DNA of 48,923 nt from Solobacterium sp. (GTDB taxonomy: Bacteria > Bacillota_I > Bacilli_A > Erysipelotrichales > Erysipelotrichaceae): positions 1 through 48,923 of the forward strand of contig JAFWFE010000071.1 in NCBI GenBank assembly GCA_017512555.1. Reading direction: 5' to 3'. Below the pieces are notes generated by a model that ran no database searches, was not told the DNA's origin, and saw nothing but the letters and a program-made list of their open reading frames with translations. The position numbers and the translations under genes are program-made. Shown here piece after piece: positions 25,341 through 33,526 of the stretch. Position 1 is the first letter of the stretch. The number at the start of each line of letters is the position of its first letter.

Positions 25341-25542
25341 TGTTAAGTCCTCCTGCTGTTATTTTAATTATACTGTATTCACACGAGTTTCCACGATAGT
25401 AAATCTTGATAGACTTCATTTATTCTGTTTATACACAAGTTATACCAACAGTAATTCTGTCATTATCCGGTTACTGCCATAGTTTTCTTTGACATCCTGT
25501 TCTTCCTCAATTACTATCTTTTATGTACGCTGAAAAACAACG

Positions 25543-27096
25543 ATGAAAACGATACGACTGATATTATTAACACTATGTATGATGACCTGTTCTCTTTTTC
25601 TTTCTCCGGTAAAAGCAGAGGAAGTCATCCTGGGTTTTGATGAACACGGACGGGCATATGGCGCGCGGCGGGCAGTTCCTGTCGCAATCAATGTCTATGC
25701 CAAGGATGGTACAGTACCCCAGGTCATTCATGAGAGTGGTGTATTCAAGGGGTGCGATTATGACGTACTGCGTGTAGATCCTTCCGAGGATACCTTCCTG
25801 GCGGTAGATTATGCCGGTCCTTCTCTTCTGAATTACCTGTATGATAGTAATCTGACCGAGAACGGGTATCACCGTGTGGGCGGGATCAATGCCAGTTATT
25901 ATTCCGGGGATGGCTGCCCTGTCGGGGCGATCCGCCGTTATAACGAATGGGCTTACTGTAACGGAATGGAATTATCTCCTTCCTTCGGCAATGGTTATGC
26001 GACCATGTATTTCAACAATACCAAGTTAGTAACCAAGTATCACGGATGGATCAATGAGGGATGGTATCCCTACGGAGATGGTATATGGATCGCGGAATCC
26101 ACCGGTATTCATGCGTATGGCATCGATTCCAAGTATGCGATCTCCGGTTCTTATACGTATTTTGCGGATGGGATTGAGCAGGATATTACCGGAGGTGTCA
26201 GCGGTAAACATACGACCCGGGCTGCTACAGTATTTGCGCAAAGAAGGGATAAACAGTATCTTCTGCTCACCTTCTTCGGAAGTATCACGGACGAATCCAT
26301 AAAGGAATTCCTGGGGAAGGAAAACGTCACTGACGCAATACGCTTTGACAGTGGCGGATCCACCCAGATGATCTACGAATCCACCCTGGTGAATCTTCCC
26401 TATGTGAAGTCTGATTACAGTGAGATCGTCGACGATACTCCCTTGTTCGGCTGGGATGCCGTAGCGCGTGGTTATCCGGCGGTTCCCGAAGATAAACGCA
26501 AGAATATTCACATCGATATCAGTAATACCGATATACAGTTATACTCCGGTTCAATCAAGGAAGGTACTTCCCTCAAGGTCATCGATCAGGAAGGAAATGT
26601 CATCCTGGAACGTGAGAATGTCCGACATGACATGCATATTACGGCTGTACCGACTTCCTCACAGACAAAGATTGAGAGTTCCAACGATAATATCTTCTAT
26701 TATGACCGCAGTATGTACGGTAAGATCAGTCAGTTATGGAAATCAGGCAACAGTGATTGCCTGGTACTGCTGGCATTCTTCGAGGATCTTCCTACTTCGG
26801 CAGAATACTTCATGATCAACGTCTACAGTGAGAACGATCAGATCTGGTCTTCCTGGTCTGCTGTACCGGTTTCGGTAACCATCCAGGATTCCGAAGGTAT
26901 AGTAAAAGAGACATATACATTGGATACCGACGGGAATATCGAGACGGAACCGGAAGAGATCAAAGGGTATGCGTTTGATCATTGGGAAGCCGGGGGAACA
27001 GTAATTGATATCCAGTTAAAACCCATATACAGGAAAAAGACAATCTGGGAGAACGTTCTGGAAAAGATTCTGGATTTCGCGAATATGCTCTGGTAA
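25543..27096 (+). CDS. Secreted phosphodiester glycosidase (NAGPA)-like protein
   Basis: A 517-residue protein with a signal peptide (hydrophobic core about 5-21, likely cleavage after VKA at 25). The NAGPA-type domain covers roughly 80-320, with its hallmark motif in RFDSGGSTQMIYES. Family members hydrolyse N-acetylglucosamine phosphodiesters or related cell-wall or polysaccharide links. The remaining C-terminal part is beta-rich and includes a truncated Listeria-Bacteroides-type segment (IKGYAFDHWEAGG). No sorting motif is seen. The ATG lacks a good ribosome binding site (AAAAACAACG upstream). The 200-bp gap upstream shows no clear promoter. Confidence 0.75.
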   Translation: MKTIRLILLTLCMMTCSLFLSPVKAEEVILGFDEHGRAYGARRAVPVAINVYAKDGTVPQVIHESGVFKGCDYDVLRVDPSEDTFLAVDYAGPSLLNYLYDSNLTENGYHRVGGINASYYSGDGCPVGAIRRYNEWAYCNGMELSPSFGNGYATMYFNNTKLVTKYHGWINEGWYPYGDGIWIAESTGIHAYGIDSKYAISGSYTYFADGIEQDITGGVSGKHTTRAATVFAQRRDKQYLLLTFFGSITDESIKEFLGKENVTDAIRFDSGGSTQMIYESTLVNLPYVKSDYSEIVDDTPLFGWDAVARGYPAVPEDKRKNIHIDISNTDIQLYSGSIKEGTSLKVIDQEGNVILERENVRHDMHITAVPTSSQTKIESSNDNIFYYDRSMYGKISQLWKSGNSDCLVLLAFFEDLPTSAEYFMINVYSENDQIWSSWSAVPVSVTIQDSEGIVKETYTLDTDGNIETEPEEIKGYAFDHWEAGGTVIDIQLKPIYRKKTIWENVLEKILDFANMLW

Positions 27097-27127
27097 AAAC
27101 GGATAGTACAATTAGTACTATCCGTTT
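27097..27127. terminator. Bidirectional terminator
   Basis: Perfect 13-bp stem AAACGGATAGTAC/GTACTATCCGTTT with a 5-nt loop, directly after the glycosidase stop codon and in front of the end of the converging peptidase gene. Confidence 0.8.
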
Positions 27128-27131
27128 ATGT

Positions 27132-29054
27132 CTATGCTGTATACTTTACTAACCAGTCTGTGATTTCCTTTAGTCTTCTCAGACGGTGTAAAGGTTTACC
27201 ACTCCTGGAGAGTTCATGATTCTCTCCCTTAAAGCCGCAGATCCTGGTTTCTACACCTTTCCAGCGTAACGCAGAGAATAACTGCACTGCTTCCGGGAAC
27301 GGACAGCGGTAATCTTCCGTAGACTGGATGAACAGTGTCGGGGTAACCGCATTCTCCACATATTTGATCGGAGATCTCTGCCAGAAGAGTTCTATTGCTT
27401 TGTTGTCCAGAGGTATACCATTCTCGTAGGTTGTGTCATAGGAGTAGTCTGAATAGTAGAAGTCAGCGACACGGTTGGAAATGGAACGCTGTGATACCGC
27501 ACCCTTGAAACGATCTGAATGGGTAATGATCCAGTTCGTCATATAACCGCCGTAGGAGCCTCCGGTAACCCCAAGTCTTTCCGGATCGATCTGCGGATAT
27601 AACTCCAGAGCTTTATCCACAAATGCCATGAGATCGTCATAATCCGTAGCCCCGTAATGCTTGAGATAATCCGCAAACGCATCACCCTTACCATCCGAGC
27701 AATGCGGATTACAGTAGATTACAAAGAACCCTGCGGATGCCCACATCTGCATCTCATGGGTGAATACTGCCCCATATGCGGTTTTCGGTCCGCCGTGGAT
27801 ATCCAGAATCATCGGATATTTCTTCTCCGGATCAAAATTAATCGGTTTCAGGGCAAATCCGGCAATCTCATCCACGTTGAAACAGGTATATCTTTCCGGT
27901 TTTGCGACATAGCGGTCAGCCAGGACTTCCTCATTTAAATACGTTAACTGTTCAAACTCCGGAGCCTTGTATATTTCTTCCAGTTTCATATCTTTCATGG
28001 CAGTCACATATAACTGATCTCCGATAAATGCCATATCATCTACGGATCCTTCTCCCTCGGTGATCCAGGTTAAATTCTTACCATCAAATTTAATGACATT
28101 GGAGCTTTCTTCTACAGTATTCAGGAAGTATACATCTCCGTTGTGCTTCAACATCTGGTGTGTCCTTCCGTAACGGCAGTCACTTCCGATGGAGTTGTGG
28201 AACATCCACTCTGTCTTACATACAGGCACCAGTTCACCATCCTGAATCACACAGAAAGACATCCCGGAGATACAGGTGTCAAATGCGGCCATGACGTACA
28301 ATGTGTCTCTTACTGCCAGAACTCTGCGCAGGAATACCTTCTCGTTGTGATAGATCTCCTGATAATCCCCGGTACTTACGTCATAACAGTAGATGGAAGA
28401 GAACATCGTCTTCATGGACTCATAGTTATTCCCGGTGAAATAGATCTTAGTTCCGATGATCTCCGTGGCTTCCGCGTCCATGGTTTCTTCCGTGATTCTC
28501 TGTACTTCCAGAGTATTCTTATTCACCAGGAATAACGCTGTACGTGTGCCGTTGATAAACCCCGCGCCGTTAAAGAAGAACGGATACTCATCCAGGATCA
28601 GGTAATCCGCATTATCCTTTACCTCCTGGTGATAGGCTTTCTTCGTCTCTTCATCACTCTTGTAGTAATCCGGGCAGTCTTTATGAATAGTTGCCTTCAC
28701 AAGATAGTATTCATCGTTCAGGTCCTGGATATCATTTACGGCCAGAGGAAGCGTAAATGCGTCTGTCTTTGTGCCGTCTGTATCCAGCCAGGAGAACTTC
28801 GTTTCAATCAATTCACTGTCGCTTTTTTCCCTGAACAGAAGCTTATCTCCTACAGGATATACGGACAGACCTTTCTGGTTATCCAGAATGATCTGATCTT
28901 CTTTCGTCTGCGGATCTAACAGGTGCAGTGACTGAAGATAACCGTTATTCTCCATATCCGCAATGGTTACGGTATACATCAGTTTGTCGTCCTTGTTCAA
29001 AAGATTGGATAAATACTTATACTGTGTCATTAATTCCAGGGTTATCGGTTTCAT
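27132..29054 (-). CDS. S9-family prolyl oligopeptidase-like serine peptidase
   Basis: A 640-residue protein with an N-terminal beta-propeller-like domain (about 1-380) and a C-terminal alpha/beta-hydrolase domain. The catalytic serine is in TGGSYGGYM, the aspartate in QSTEDYRCP and the histidine in KGENHELSRSG, all in family order, so it should be active. IHGGPKTAYG is the usual oxyanion segment. No signal peptide is visible, consistent with a cytoplasmic oligopeptidase that trims imported peptides. It lies 15 bp from a NUDIX gene upstream and is probably cotranscribed with it. Confidence 0.85.
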   Translation of the reverse strand: MKPITLELMTQYKYLSNLLNKDDKLMYTVTIADMENNGYLQSLHLLDPQTKEDQIILDNQKGLSVYPVGDKLLFREKSDSELIETKFSWLDTDGTKTDAFTLPLAVNDIQDLNDEYYLVKATIHKDCPDYYKSDEETKKAYHQEVKDNADYLILDEYPFFFNGAGFINGTRTALFLVNKNTLEVQRITEETMDAEATEIIGTKIYFTGNNYESMKTMFSSIYCYDVSTGDYQEIYHNEKVFLRRVLAVRDTLYVMAAFDTCISGMSFCVIQDGELVPVCKTEWMFHNSIGSDCRYGRTHQMLKHNGDVYFLNTVEESSNVIKFDGKNLTWITEGEGSVDDMAFIGDQLYVTAMKDMKLEEIYKAPEFEQLTYLNEEVLADRYVAKPERYTCFNVDEIAGFALKPINFDPEKKYPMILDIHGGPKTAYGAVFTHEMQMWASAGFFVIYCNPHCSDGKGDAFADYLKHYGATDYDDLMAFVDKALELYPQIDPERLGVTGGSYGGYMTNWIITHSDRFKGAVSQRSISNRVADFYYSDYSYDTTYENGIPLDNKAIELFWQRSPIKYVENAVTPTLFIQSTEDYRCPFPEAVQLFSALRWKGVETRICGFKGENHELSRSGKPLHRLRRLKEITDWLVKYTA

Positions 29055-29069
29055 ATACTTCTCCTTTAT

Positions 29070-29714
29070 CTATCCTGTAACAGTTTCGATCTCATACACA
29101 AACCAGTACAGTGCTGCTCTGGTAACCATCGGGTAAGGAATCCCTTCGGTATCTGTTCCTCTTCTCAGGTATTCCCGGGCTTCTTCTCTGGTCAGTAATG
29201 TAAAGTCCCGGAATAACTCTGAGCCTTCAGCTCCCGCATGATTCAGTTCGTGCAGATCTTCCACCTGGATCTGTACCGCAACCAGGGCTGTACATTCATC
29301 TGTCATTCCCGGGGAATTATACATCACCGGCGCAAGAATACGGACATCGTCGGTATCCTTGACTTTCAGACCGATTTCTTCTTCAATTTCACGGATCATG
29401 GCAGATACGATCGGGTTCTCCGTATCTTTATCTTTATCATCAATCAGGCCTGAAGGAATACTCAGGACATAATTCCCGATGGGATAACGGTATTCCGGGA
29501 AACATACCAGGTATGCGTTATCTCCGCAGTGAACAGACACAAAACCAGATACCGCATCCGGAAGAATATTCTCTGGTTCAGAGACAACAAGATCCTCCTT
29601 CTTTCTCCGGCTGGCATCGTAGTAATGTCTTCCATTCTCGTACTCCAGGTCATAGACACGGATATACGGGGTATCCAGTAAAGTATTGATTATTTTCAAA
29701 ACAGGTTTTTTCAT
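29070..29714 (-). CDS. NUDIX hydrolase
   Basis: A 214-residue protein with a Nudix motif ending REIEEEIG, in which the stretch between the leading Gly (SGLIDDKDKDTEN) and the REUxEExG core is a few residues longer than the standard box. The family hydrolyses nucleoside diphosphates linked to other groups, such as ADP-ribose. The N-terminal YDLEYENGRHYYDASRR part resembles ADP-ribose pyrophosphatases. Probably first gene of a two-gene operon with the S9 peptidase gene. Confidence 0.75.
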   Translation of the reverse strand: MKKPVLKIINTLLDTPYIRVYDLEYENGRHYYDASRRKKEDLVVSEPENILPDAVSGFVSVHCGDNAYLVCFPEYRYPIGNYVLSIPSGLIDDKDKDTENPIVSAMIREIEEEIGLKVKDTDDVRILAPVMYNSPGMTDECTALVAVQIQVEDLHELNHAGAEGSELFRDFTLLTREEAREYLRRGTDTEGIPYPMVTRAALYWFVYEIETVTG

Positions 29715-29751
29715 CTCTAGAATTGTATCATTGTTTCACGGGGTTTTGGGT

Positions 29752-29780
29752 AAAAGAAAAGGTCTGCCTGAGCAGACCTT
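29752..29780 (-). terminator. Terminator of the DUF362 gene
   Basis: Stem AAGGTCTGC/GCAGACCTT with a 4-nt loop, followed on the minus strand by TTCTTTT; 10 bp past the stop codon at 29790. Confidence 0.75.
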
Positions 29781-29789
29781 AGAGAGGAT

Positions 29790-30785
29790 TTACTTGATCA
29801 GTTTGAAGGGTTTTACATCCTTCACCGCTTCTTTCGGTGTGATGATCACTTCGTTATTATCCAGGTCGATCAGGATATACTTATCGTTACCCATACCCAT
29901 TTCTTTCATGTAGGTTAACTGACGGAAACCATGTCTTGTCTGCATACGTTCCCACAGGTCATGGTTCTGTTCCGCTGTCATCGCATGAATCAGGTCTACA
30001 CACGCTGTATCAATGGCACAGATATCCGTAGAAGCCAGAATACCGACATTCGGAGTAACTACAGGCTGCGCTGCCACACCCTCACAGTCACAAGATACAC
30101 TCATATTCCGCATGACATTGACATATGTGACATGTTTGCCGAAGAAGTCACTGGTAGCCTTGGTGGATTCTGTGATCTTCTCCATCAGTTCTTCTTCGAC
30201 TACACCCCAGTCATTTCCGTTCTTCGCGTGGATCATTCCCTTACCGATTCTGCCGTCCGCACAGCCGATACCGATATTCTTGTTGGAGCCGCCGAAGCCG
30301 CCCATAGTATGTCCCTTGAAGTGTGTCAGGGCAAACAGTGAATCATAGTTGGTCATATGTGACCCATGGGTCATATGATCAAACCACTTTCCGTTCACCG
30401 GCAGATCTACAGTTCCTTCTTCATCCATGATGTCTACTTCACAGAAATCTGTCCAGCCGTTGATCTTCAATGTCTTACGATGTTGTTCCGTCGTATAACG
30501 ATCTCCGGCATAGAATGTATTGGTTTCTACGATTGTGGCGCCTTTCAGGCTTTCTTCGTTCTCCAGGATCTCTTTTACCCAGCTGCTTGGCACAATATTC
30601 GGTCCGTTTGGTTCGCCGGTATGAAGCTTGATTGCGACTTTACCGGTAATATTACCGTTGACCTTTTCAAAGGCCTTCATAATACCCTTGGCGGAAAGAT
30701 CTCTTGTAAAATAAACGATGGACTCATTCCCTGTACGTTCTTCGTAAGGAATATAAATACTTCCATCTACTTTGACTTCTGTCAT
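29790..30785 (-). CDS. DUF362-family protein
   Basis: A 331-residue DUF362 protein: GKVAIKLHTGEPNGPN near the N-terminus, a central GSHMTNYDSLFALTHFKGHTM and GGSNKNIGIGCADGRIGK. Many relatives end in a paired [4Fe-4S] ferredoxin domain; this one does not. Biochemical function of the family is not established here. It has its own promoter candidate and terminator, so it stands alone. Start supported by AAGGAGG upstream. Confidence 0.75.
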   Translation of the reverse strand: MTEVKVDGSIYIPYEERTGNESIVYFTRDLSAKGIMKAFEKVNGNITGKVAIKLHTGEPNGPNIVPSSWVKEILENEESLKGATIVETNTFYAGDRYTTEQHRKTLKINGWTDFCEVDIMDEEGTVDLPVNGKWFDHMTHGSHMTNYDSLFALTHFKGHTMGGFGGSNKNIGIGCADGRIGKGMIHAKNGNDWGVVEEELMEKITESTKATSDFFGKHVTYVNVMRNMSVSCDCEGVAAQPVVTPNVGILASTDICAIDTACVDLIHAMTAEQNHDLWERMQTRHGFRQLTYMKEMGMGNDKYILIDLDNNEVIITPKEAVKDVKPFKLIK

Positions 30786-30812
30786 TATCTTTATCCTCCT
30801 TGAACTACATAT

Positions 30813-30818
30813 ATTATA
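30813..30818 (-). promoter_or_regulatory. -10 box of the DUF362 gene
   Basis: Perfect TATAAT on the minus strand, 28 bp upstream of the ATG; a weak TTAGAA lies 18 bp further upstream as a possible -35. Confidence 0.4.
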
Positions 30819-30859
30819 TCTTGAATACGAACCTAATTCTAACTGAAGTACACTCCGTA

Positions 30860-31741
30860 CTACGCTTTATTCTTCGCTGTATCCGCAATTGTCACCAGAA
30901 CAATGGACAGAAGCATCAGGAAGTATCCTGCCCACTGGATGCCTTGCGGTACCGCGTGATAAAACAAGATATCTGTTATTACACAGGTAATAGGTTCAAA
31001 TAAACTGATGAATGCGACCGAAGGAGACCCGATCAATACTACTCCCTTCGCGGTCAGGATCATCGCTGTAACCAGACCCAGACTGGAAGTAACCATAAAG
31101 AAGATCTCTCTGGTTCCGGGGACATACATTGTGCGCATAACCACGGAATACAGGAAATAACAGATCAAGGTCAAACTCATGACATAGAAGATCGTTGCGG
31201 GTTGTTCAAGATCTTTGTAGGAGGCTTTTTCAAACGCAATCAGGTAGGTTCCCCATCCGATACCGGAGAGTACTGCGATAATCATCCCAACAATTGATCC
31301 TATCCCATAACTGTAAATCAACAGCACCAAAGCTGCCAGCGTACAGAATATCGCATAATAGGTCAAACGATGAAATTTCTCGCGGAACAGAATGCGCATG
31401 ATGATGCACACTGCTACCGGATAAAAGAAATGACATGCGGTAGCCAGTCCCAGACTGATATACCGGTAGGAGATTACCAGTAAAGTGCTGGTAAAGATCG
31501 TCGCGCCTGCCCCAAAAATCATCAAATCCCGGAATTGTGCCCGGGTAATACGCAGAGAATACTTCTTCCAGCAGACATACACAAGCACAAACACAGTACT
31601 GCACAGAAAGCGGTATACCATACTGCCGGATAATGTGGCACCCTGTGCTGATGTGATCTCCTTCGTCATCAGCGGGACAATACCGTAAATCACCGCAGAG
31701 ATAATACTGTATACAATACCTTTAATCGTATCCGACTTCAT
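30860..31741 (-). CDS. EamA/DMT-family transporter, copy B
   Basis: A 293-residue ten-helix membrane protein, a close paralog of the protein encoded at 14815 along its whole length (shared LGLATACHFFYPVAVCI-type and SVAFISLFEPITC segments). The substrate is unknown. It lies upstream of, and on the same strand as, the DUF362 gene, but the intervening TATAAT suggests separate transcription. Confidence 0.85.
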   Translation of the reverse strand: MKSDTIKGIVYSIISAVIYGIVPLMTKEITSAQGATLSGSMVYRFLCSTVFVLVYVCWKKYSLRITRAQFRDLMIFGAGATIFTSTLLVISYRYISLGLATACHFFYPVAVCIIMRILFREKFHRLTYYAIFCTLAALVLLIYSYGIGSIVGMIIAVLSGIGWGTYLIAFEKASYKDLEQPATIFYVMSLTLICYFLYSVVMRTMYVPGTREIFFMVTSSLGLVTAMILTAKGVVLIGSPSVAFISLFEPITCVITDILFYHAVPQGIQWAGYFLMLLSIVLVTIADTAKNKA

Positions 31742-31807
31742 CTTCCAACCCCGATTACTGTTGATTATATCCCCGAATCCAGTTCCTGTGAAATACTGAT
31801 TTGCCTG

Positions 31808-32118
31808 CCGGGGAATTCCGGGTATTCCGGGTATATAAAAAGTGCAGGGTTAACCTGCAGGACTGTCATACGGCGGCGGTTGTCCTCCTCTTCCGGGGAG
31901 GTGGCGGCTCCCTCTGAATCGATTTTTCGCCAGGGAGGTGGTCACTATGGACGTGATTAGTATTATAGTCGCTGTCGTTACTCTTGTAGTAACTTCGATA
32001 GGCTTAGGCCTTCAGATAGCGTCTTATATTAATTCAACGAAAAACGATCGCCCTAGTTCTCCCAAAGACTAACGATCGTTTTCGTTAACTCAGAGGACAA
32101 CCGTCACTGATGGTCCTT
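31808..32118 (+). repeat. Direct repeat unit 1: type I toxin-like RNA gene
   Basis: About 310 bp, nearly identical to 33145-33456. In order: direct repeats of ATTCCGGGT and a TATATAAAA box; a perfect TGCAGG/CCTGCA hairpin at 31843-31860; GC-rich leader with two GGGAGGTGG-like Shine-Dalgarno sequences, the second just before the small ORF; the ORF; a hairpin CGATCG/CGATCG at 32038-32084 that spans the stop codon; and a tail with AGGAC...GTCCT ending in TTTT. The leader segment CGGTTGTCCTC (31877-31887) is perfectly complementary to GAGGACAACCG in the tail (32093-32103). Confidence 0.8.
31947..32072 (+). CDS. Small hydrophobic peptide, type I toxin-like, copy 1
   Basis: A 41-residue peptide starting MDVISIIVAVVTLVVTSIG: one membrane-spanning helix (about 4-26) with a polar, charged tail (NSTKNDRPSSPKD). 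AGGGAGGTGG stands 7 bases upstream of the ATG, and a CTCCC segment in the leader could fold onto it and hide it. Length, composition and the structured, self-complementary mRNA resemble holin-like or TxpA/Fst-type toxins of type I toxin-antitoxin systems, but I cannot assign a known family. An antisense RNA is expected; no strong antisense promoter was found by eye. Confidence 0.6.
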   Translation: MDVISIIVAVVTLVVTSIGLGLQIASYINSTKNDRPSSPKD

Positions 32119-32174
32119 TTACGTATATATTATATCACACTCTGTATCGGATATCCTTCTTCGCGCAGCAAAGA

Positions 32175-33113
32175 TCAGGAATCCTCTTTCGGAAAGTTGA
32201 TCTGCAATTTCGCAAATAAATCCTCCAGATCCAGGCGTGCATCCATGGTCCGGTATACCCGAATCTTTCTGTTACTTGGATTATTTCCGTAAATATATAC
32301 CATATCCGGAGCAAATGTCGGAGGGTTGATCATATCATACATATCTGTTCTTGTCGGTTCACACATCAGAGCCGCAATTGTTCCTTCATCCCCAAGAGCC
32401 CAGATCTCCCCGTGAGGCCAATGCGGGATGTCTTTTCTTTCCATATTGAACTCAACCATCTGCTCAAACAGATATCTGCCTATCTTACCATACGGACGTA
32501 CTTTCAACTGCAGTTCTGCCAGAGACACCGCAAACTGCTTATATACAGGTTTAGGTACCTGCCACAGTTCCATGTCAGACTTAAAGACTACATTCGCCGC
32601 ATGAATATCCTGACTAAGATTAAACTCACTTTCTCCATCCGGATATCCTCCACCGCCGATCCAGATCGCAATGACCTTCTTACAGATCTCTGGTTCCATG
32701 AGTATTGCGGATGCCAGGTCGGTGATTGCGCCCTGCATACCTATGTACAGAGGCCGCGGATCATCTTTCATTGCCTGCCGGATGATAAAGCGTGCTCCTT
32801 CGGAATCTACCGGTGTCTTCTCATCCGGCATGGGTATACCGCTCCCGAGTAATACCGGGTATTGTCCCTGCAGGTGCATATAATCCAGGATCTTATGGAT
32901 TTCTTCTTCACTTGCCTTGACGGATTCACCTTCAGGATATCTTCCTCCATTCAGTTCAAAATGACAGGCAATGATCCCTTCTACTTCCAATTTATCTGTC
33001 ATCAGACAGTGCGCAACTGTATATTGGTCGTCTGCCTCATTCTTACAATCTGTATGAATGATATACCGGAGACGTTTCTCTTCCGGCACCTGAAAATTAT
33101 ATTTTGGCCACAT
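32175..33113 (-). CDS. Nucleoside hydrolase-like protein
   Basis: A 312-residue protein with features of the inosine-uridine nucleoside hydrolase/DUF1593 group: an N-terminal HTDCKNEADDQY that stands where the family's aspartate-rich Ca2+ site lies, a central YIGMQGAITDLASAI and a WIGGGGYP segment. The canonical DxDxGxDD is altered, so a nucleoside is not guaranteed as substrate. The gene lies alone between two copies of the toxin-like repeat and points against them. No signal peptide is visible. Upstream GAGGAAT serves as ribosome binding site. Confidence 0.65.
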   Translation of the reverse strand: MWPKYNFQVPEEKRLRYIIHTDCKNEADDQYTVAHCLMTDKLEVEGIIACHFELNGGRYPEGESVKASEEEIHKILDYMHLQGQYPVLLGSGIPMPDEKTPVDSEGARFIIRQAMKDDPRPLYIGMQGAITDLASAILMEPEICKKVIAIWIGGGGYPDGESEFNLSQDIHAANVVFKSDMELWQVPKPVYKQFAVSLAELQLKVRPYGKIGRYLFEQMVEFNMERKDIPHWPHGEIWALGDEGTIAALMCEPTRTDMYDMINPPTFAPDMVYIYGNNPSNRKIRVYRTMDARLDLEDLFAKLQINFPKEDS

Positions 33114-33144
33114 GTTTCATTCCTCCGCTATCACTCTATCATAT

Positions 33145-33456
33145 CCAGGGAATCCCGGATATTCCGGGTATATAAAAAGTGCAGGGTTAACCTGCAGGAC
33201 TGTCATACGGCGGCGGTTGTCCTCCTCTTCCGGGGAGGTGGCGGCTCCCTCTCAAACGATTCTTCGCCAGGGAGGTGGTCACTATGGACGTGGTTAGTAT
33301 TATAGTCGCTGTCGTTACTCTTGTGGTAACTTCAATAGGCTTAGACCTTCATATCGCGTCTTATATTAATTCAACGAAAAACGATCGCCAATAGCTCTCA
33401 CAAAGTCTAACGATCGTTTTCGTTACTTATGAGGACAACCGTCACTGATGGTCCTT
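33145..33456 (+). repeat. Direct repeat unit 2: type I toxin-like RNA gene
   Basis: Second copy of the unit at 31808, same orientation, 1337 bp downstream. All structural parts are kept: TATATAAAA box, TGCAGG/CCTGCA hairpin, double GGGAGGTGG, hairpin across the end of the ORF, and the complementary pair CGGTTGTCCTC (33214-33224) and GAGGACAACCG (33431-33441). Differences are concentrated in the ORF tail and leader loop. Confidence 0.8.
33284..33394 (+). CDS. Small hydrophobic peptide, type I toxin-like, copy 2
   Basis: A 36-residue version of the peptide encoded at 31947, starting MDVVSIIVAVVTLVVTSIG. A one-base insertion after the TKNDR codons brings a TAG early, removing the last residues. 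Within or next to the helix, G and Q are replaced by D and H (GLDLHIASY), which could weaken membrane insertion. It may be a decaying or specificity-diverged copy. Confidence 0.55.
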   Translation: MDVVSIIVAVVTLVVTSIGLDLHIASYINSTKNDRQ

Positions 33457-33470
33457 CTATATTTTAACAT

Positions 33471-33509
33471 AAAAAGATGGATCTTAACCAGATGAGGTCA
33501 GGATCCATC
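33471..33509 (-). terminator. Terminator of the citrate lyase operon
   Basis: GATGGATC/GATCCATC stem with an 18-nt loop, followed on the minus strand by TTTTT; 18 bp past the citF stop codon. Confidence 0.75.
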
Positions 33510-33526
33510 TCTTCGTTTAAACTGTA

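Noticed and set aside
31808..33456. CRISPR array or insertion-sequence pair
   Set aside because: Only two ~310-bp units that each contain an ORF, with no regular spacers, no transposase and no terminal inverted repeats or target duplications visible.
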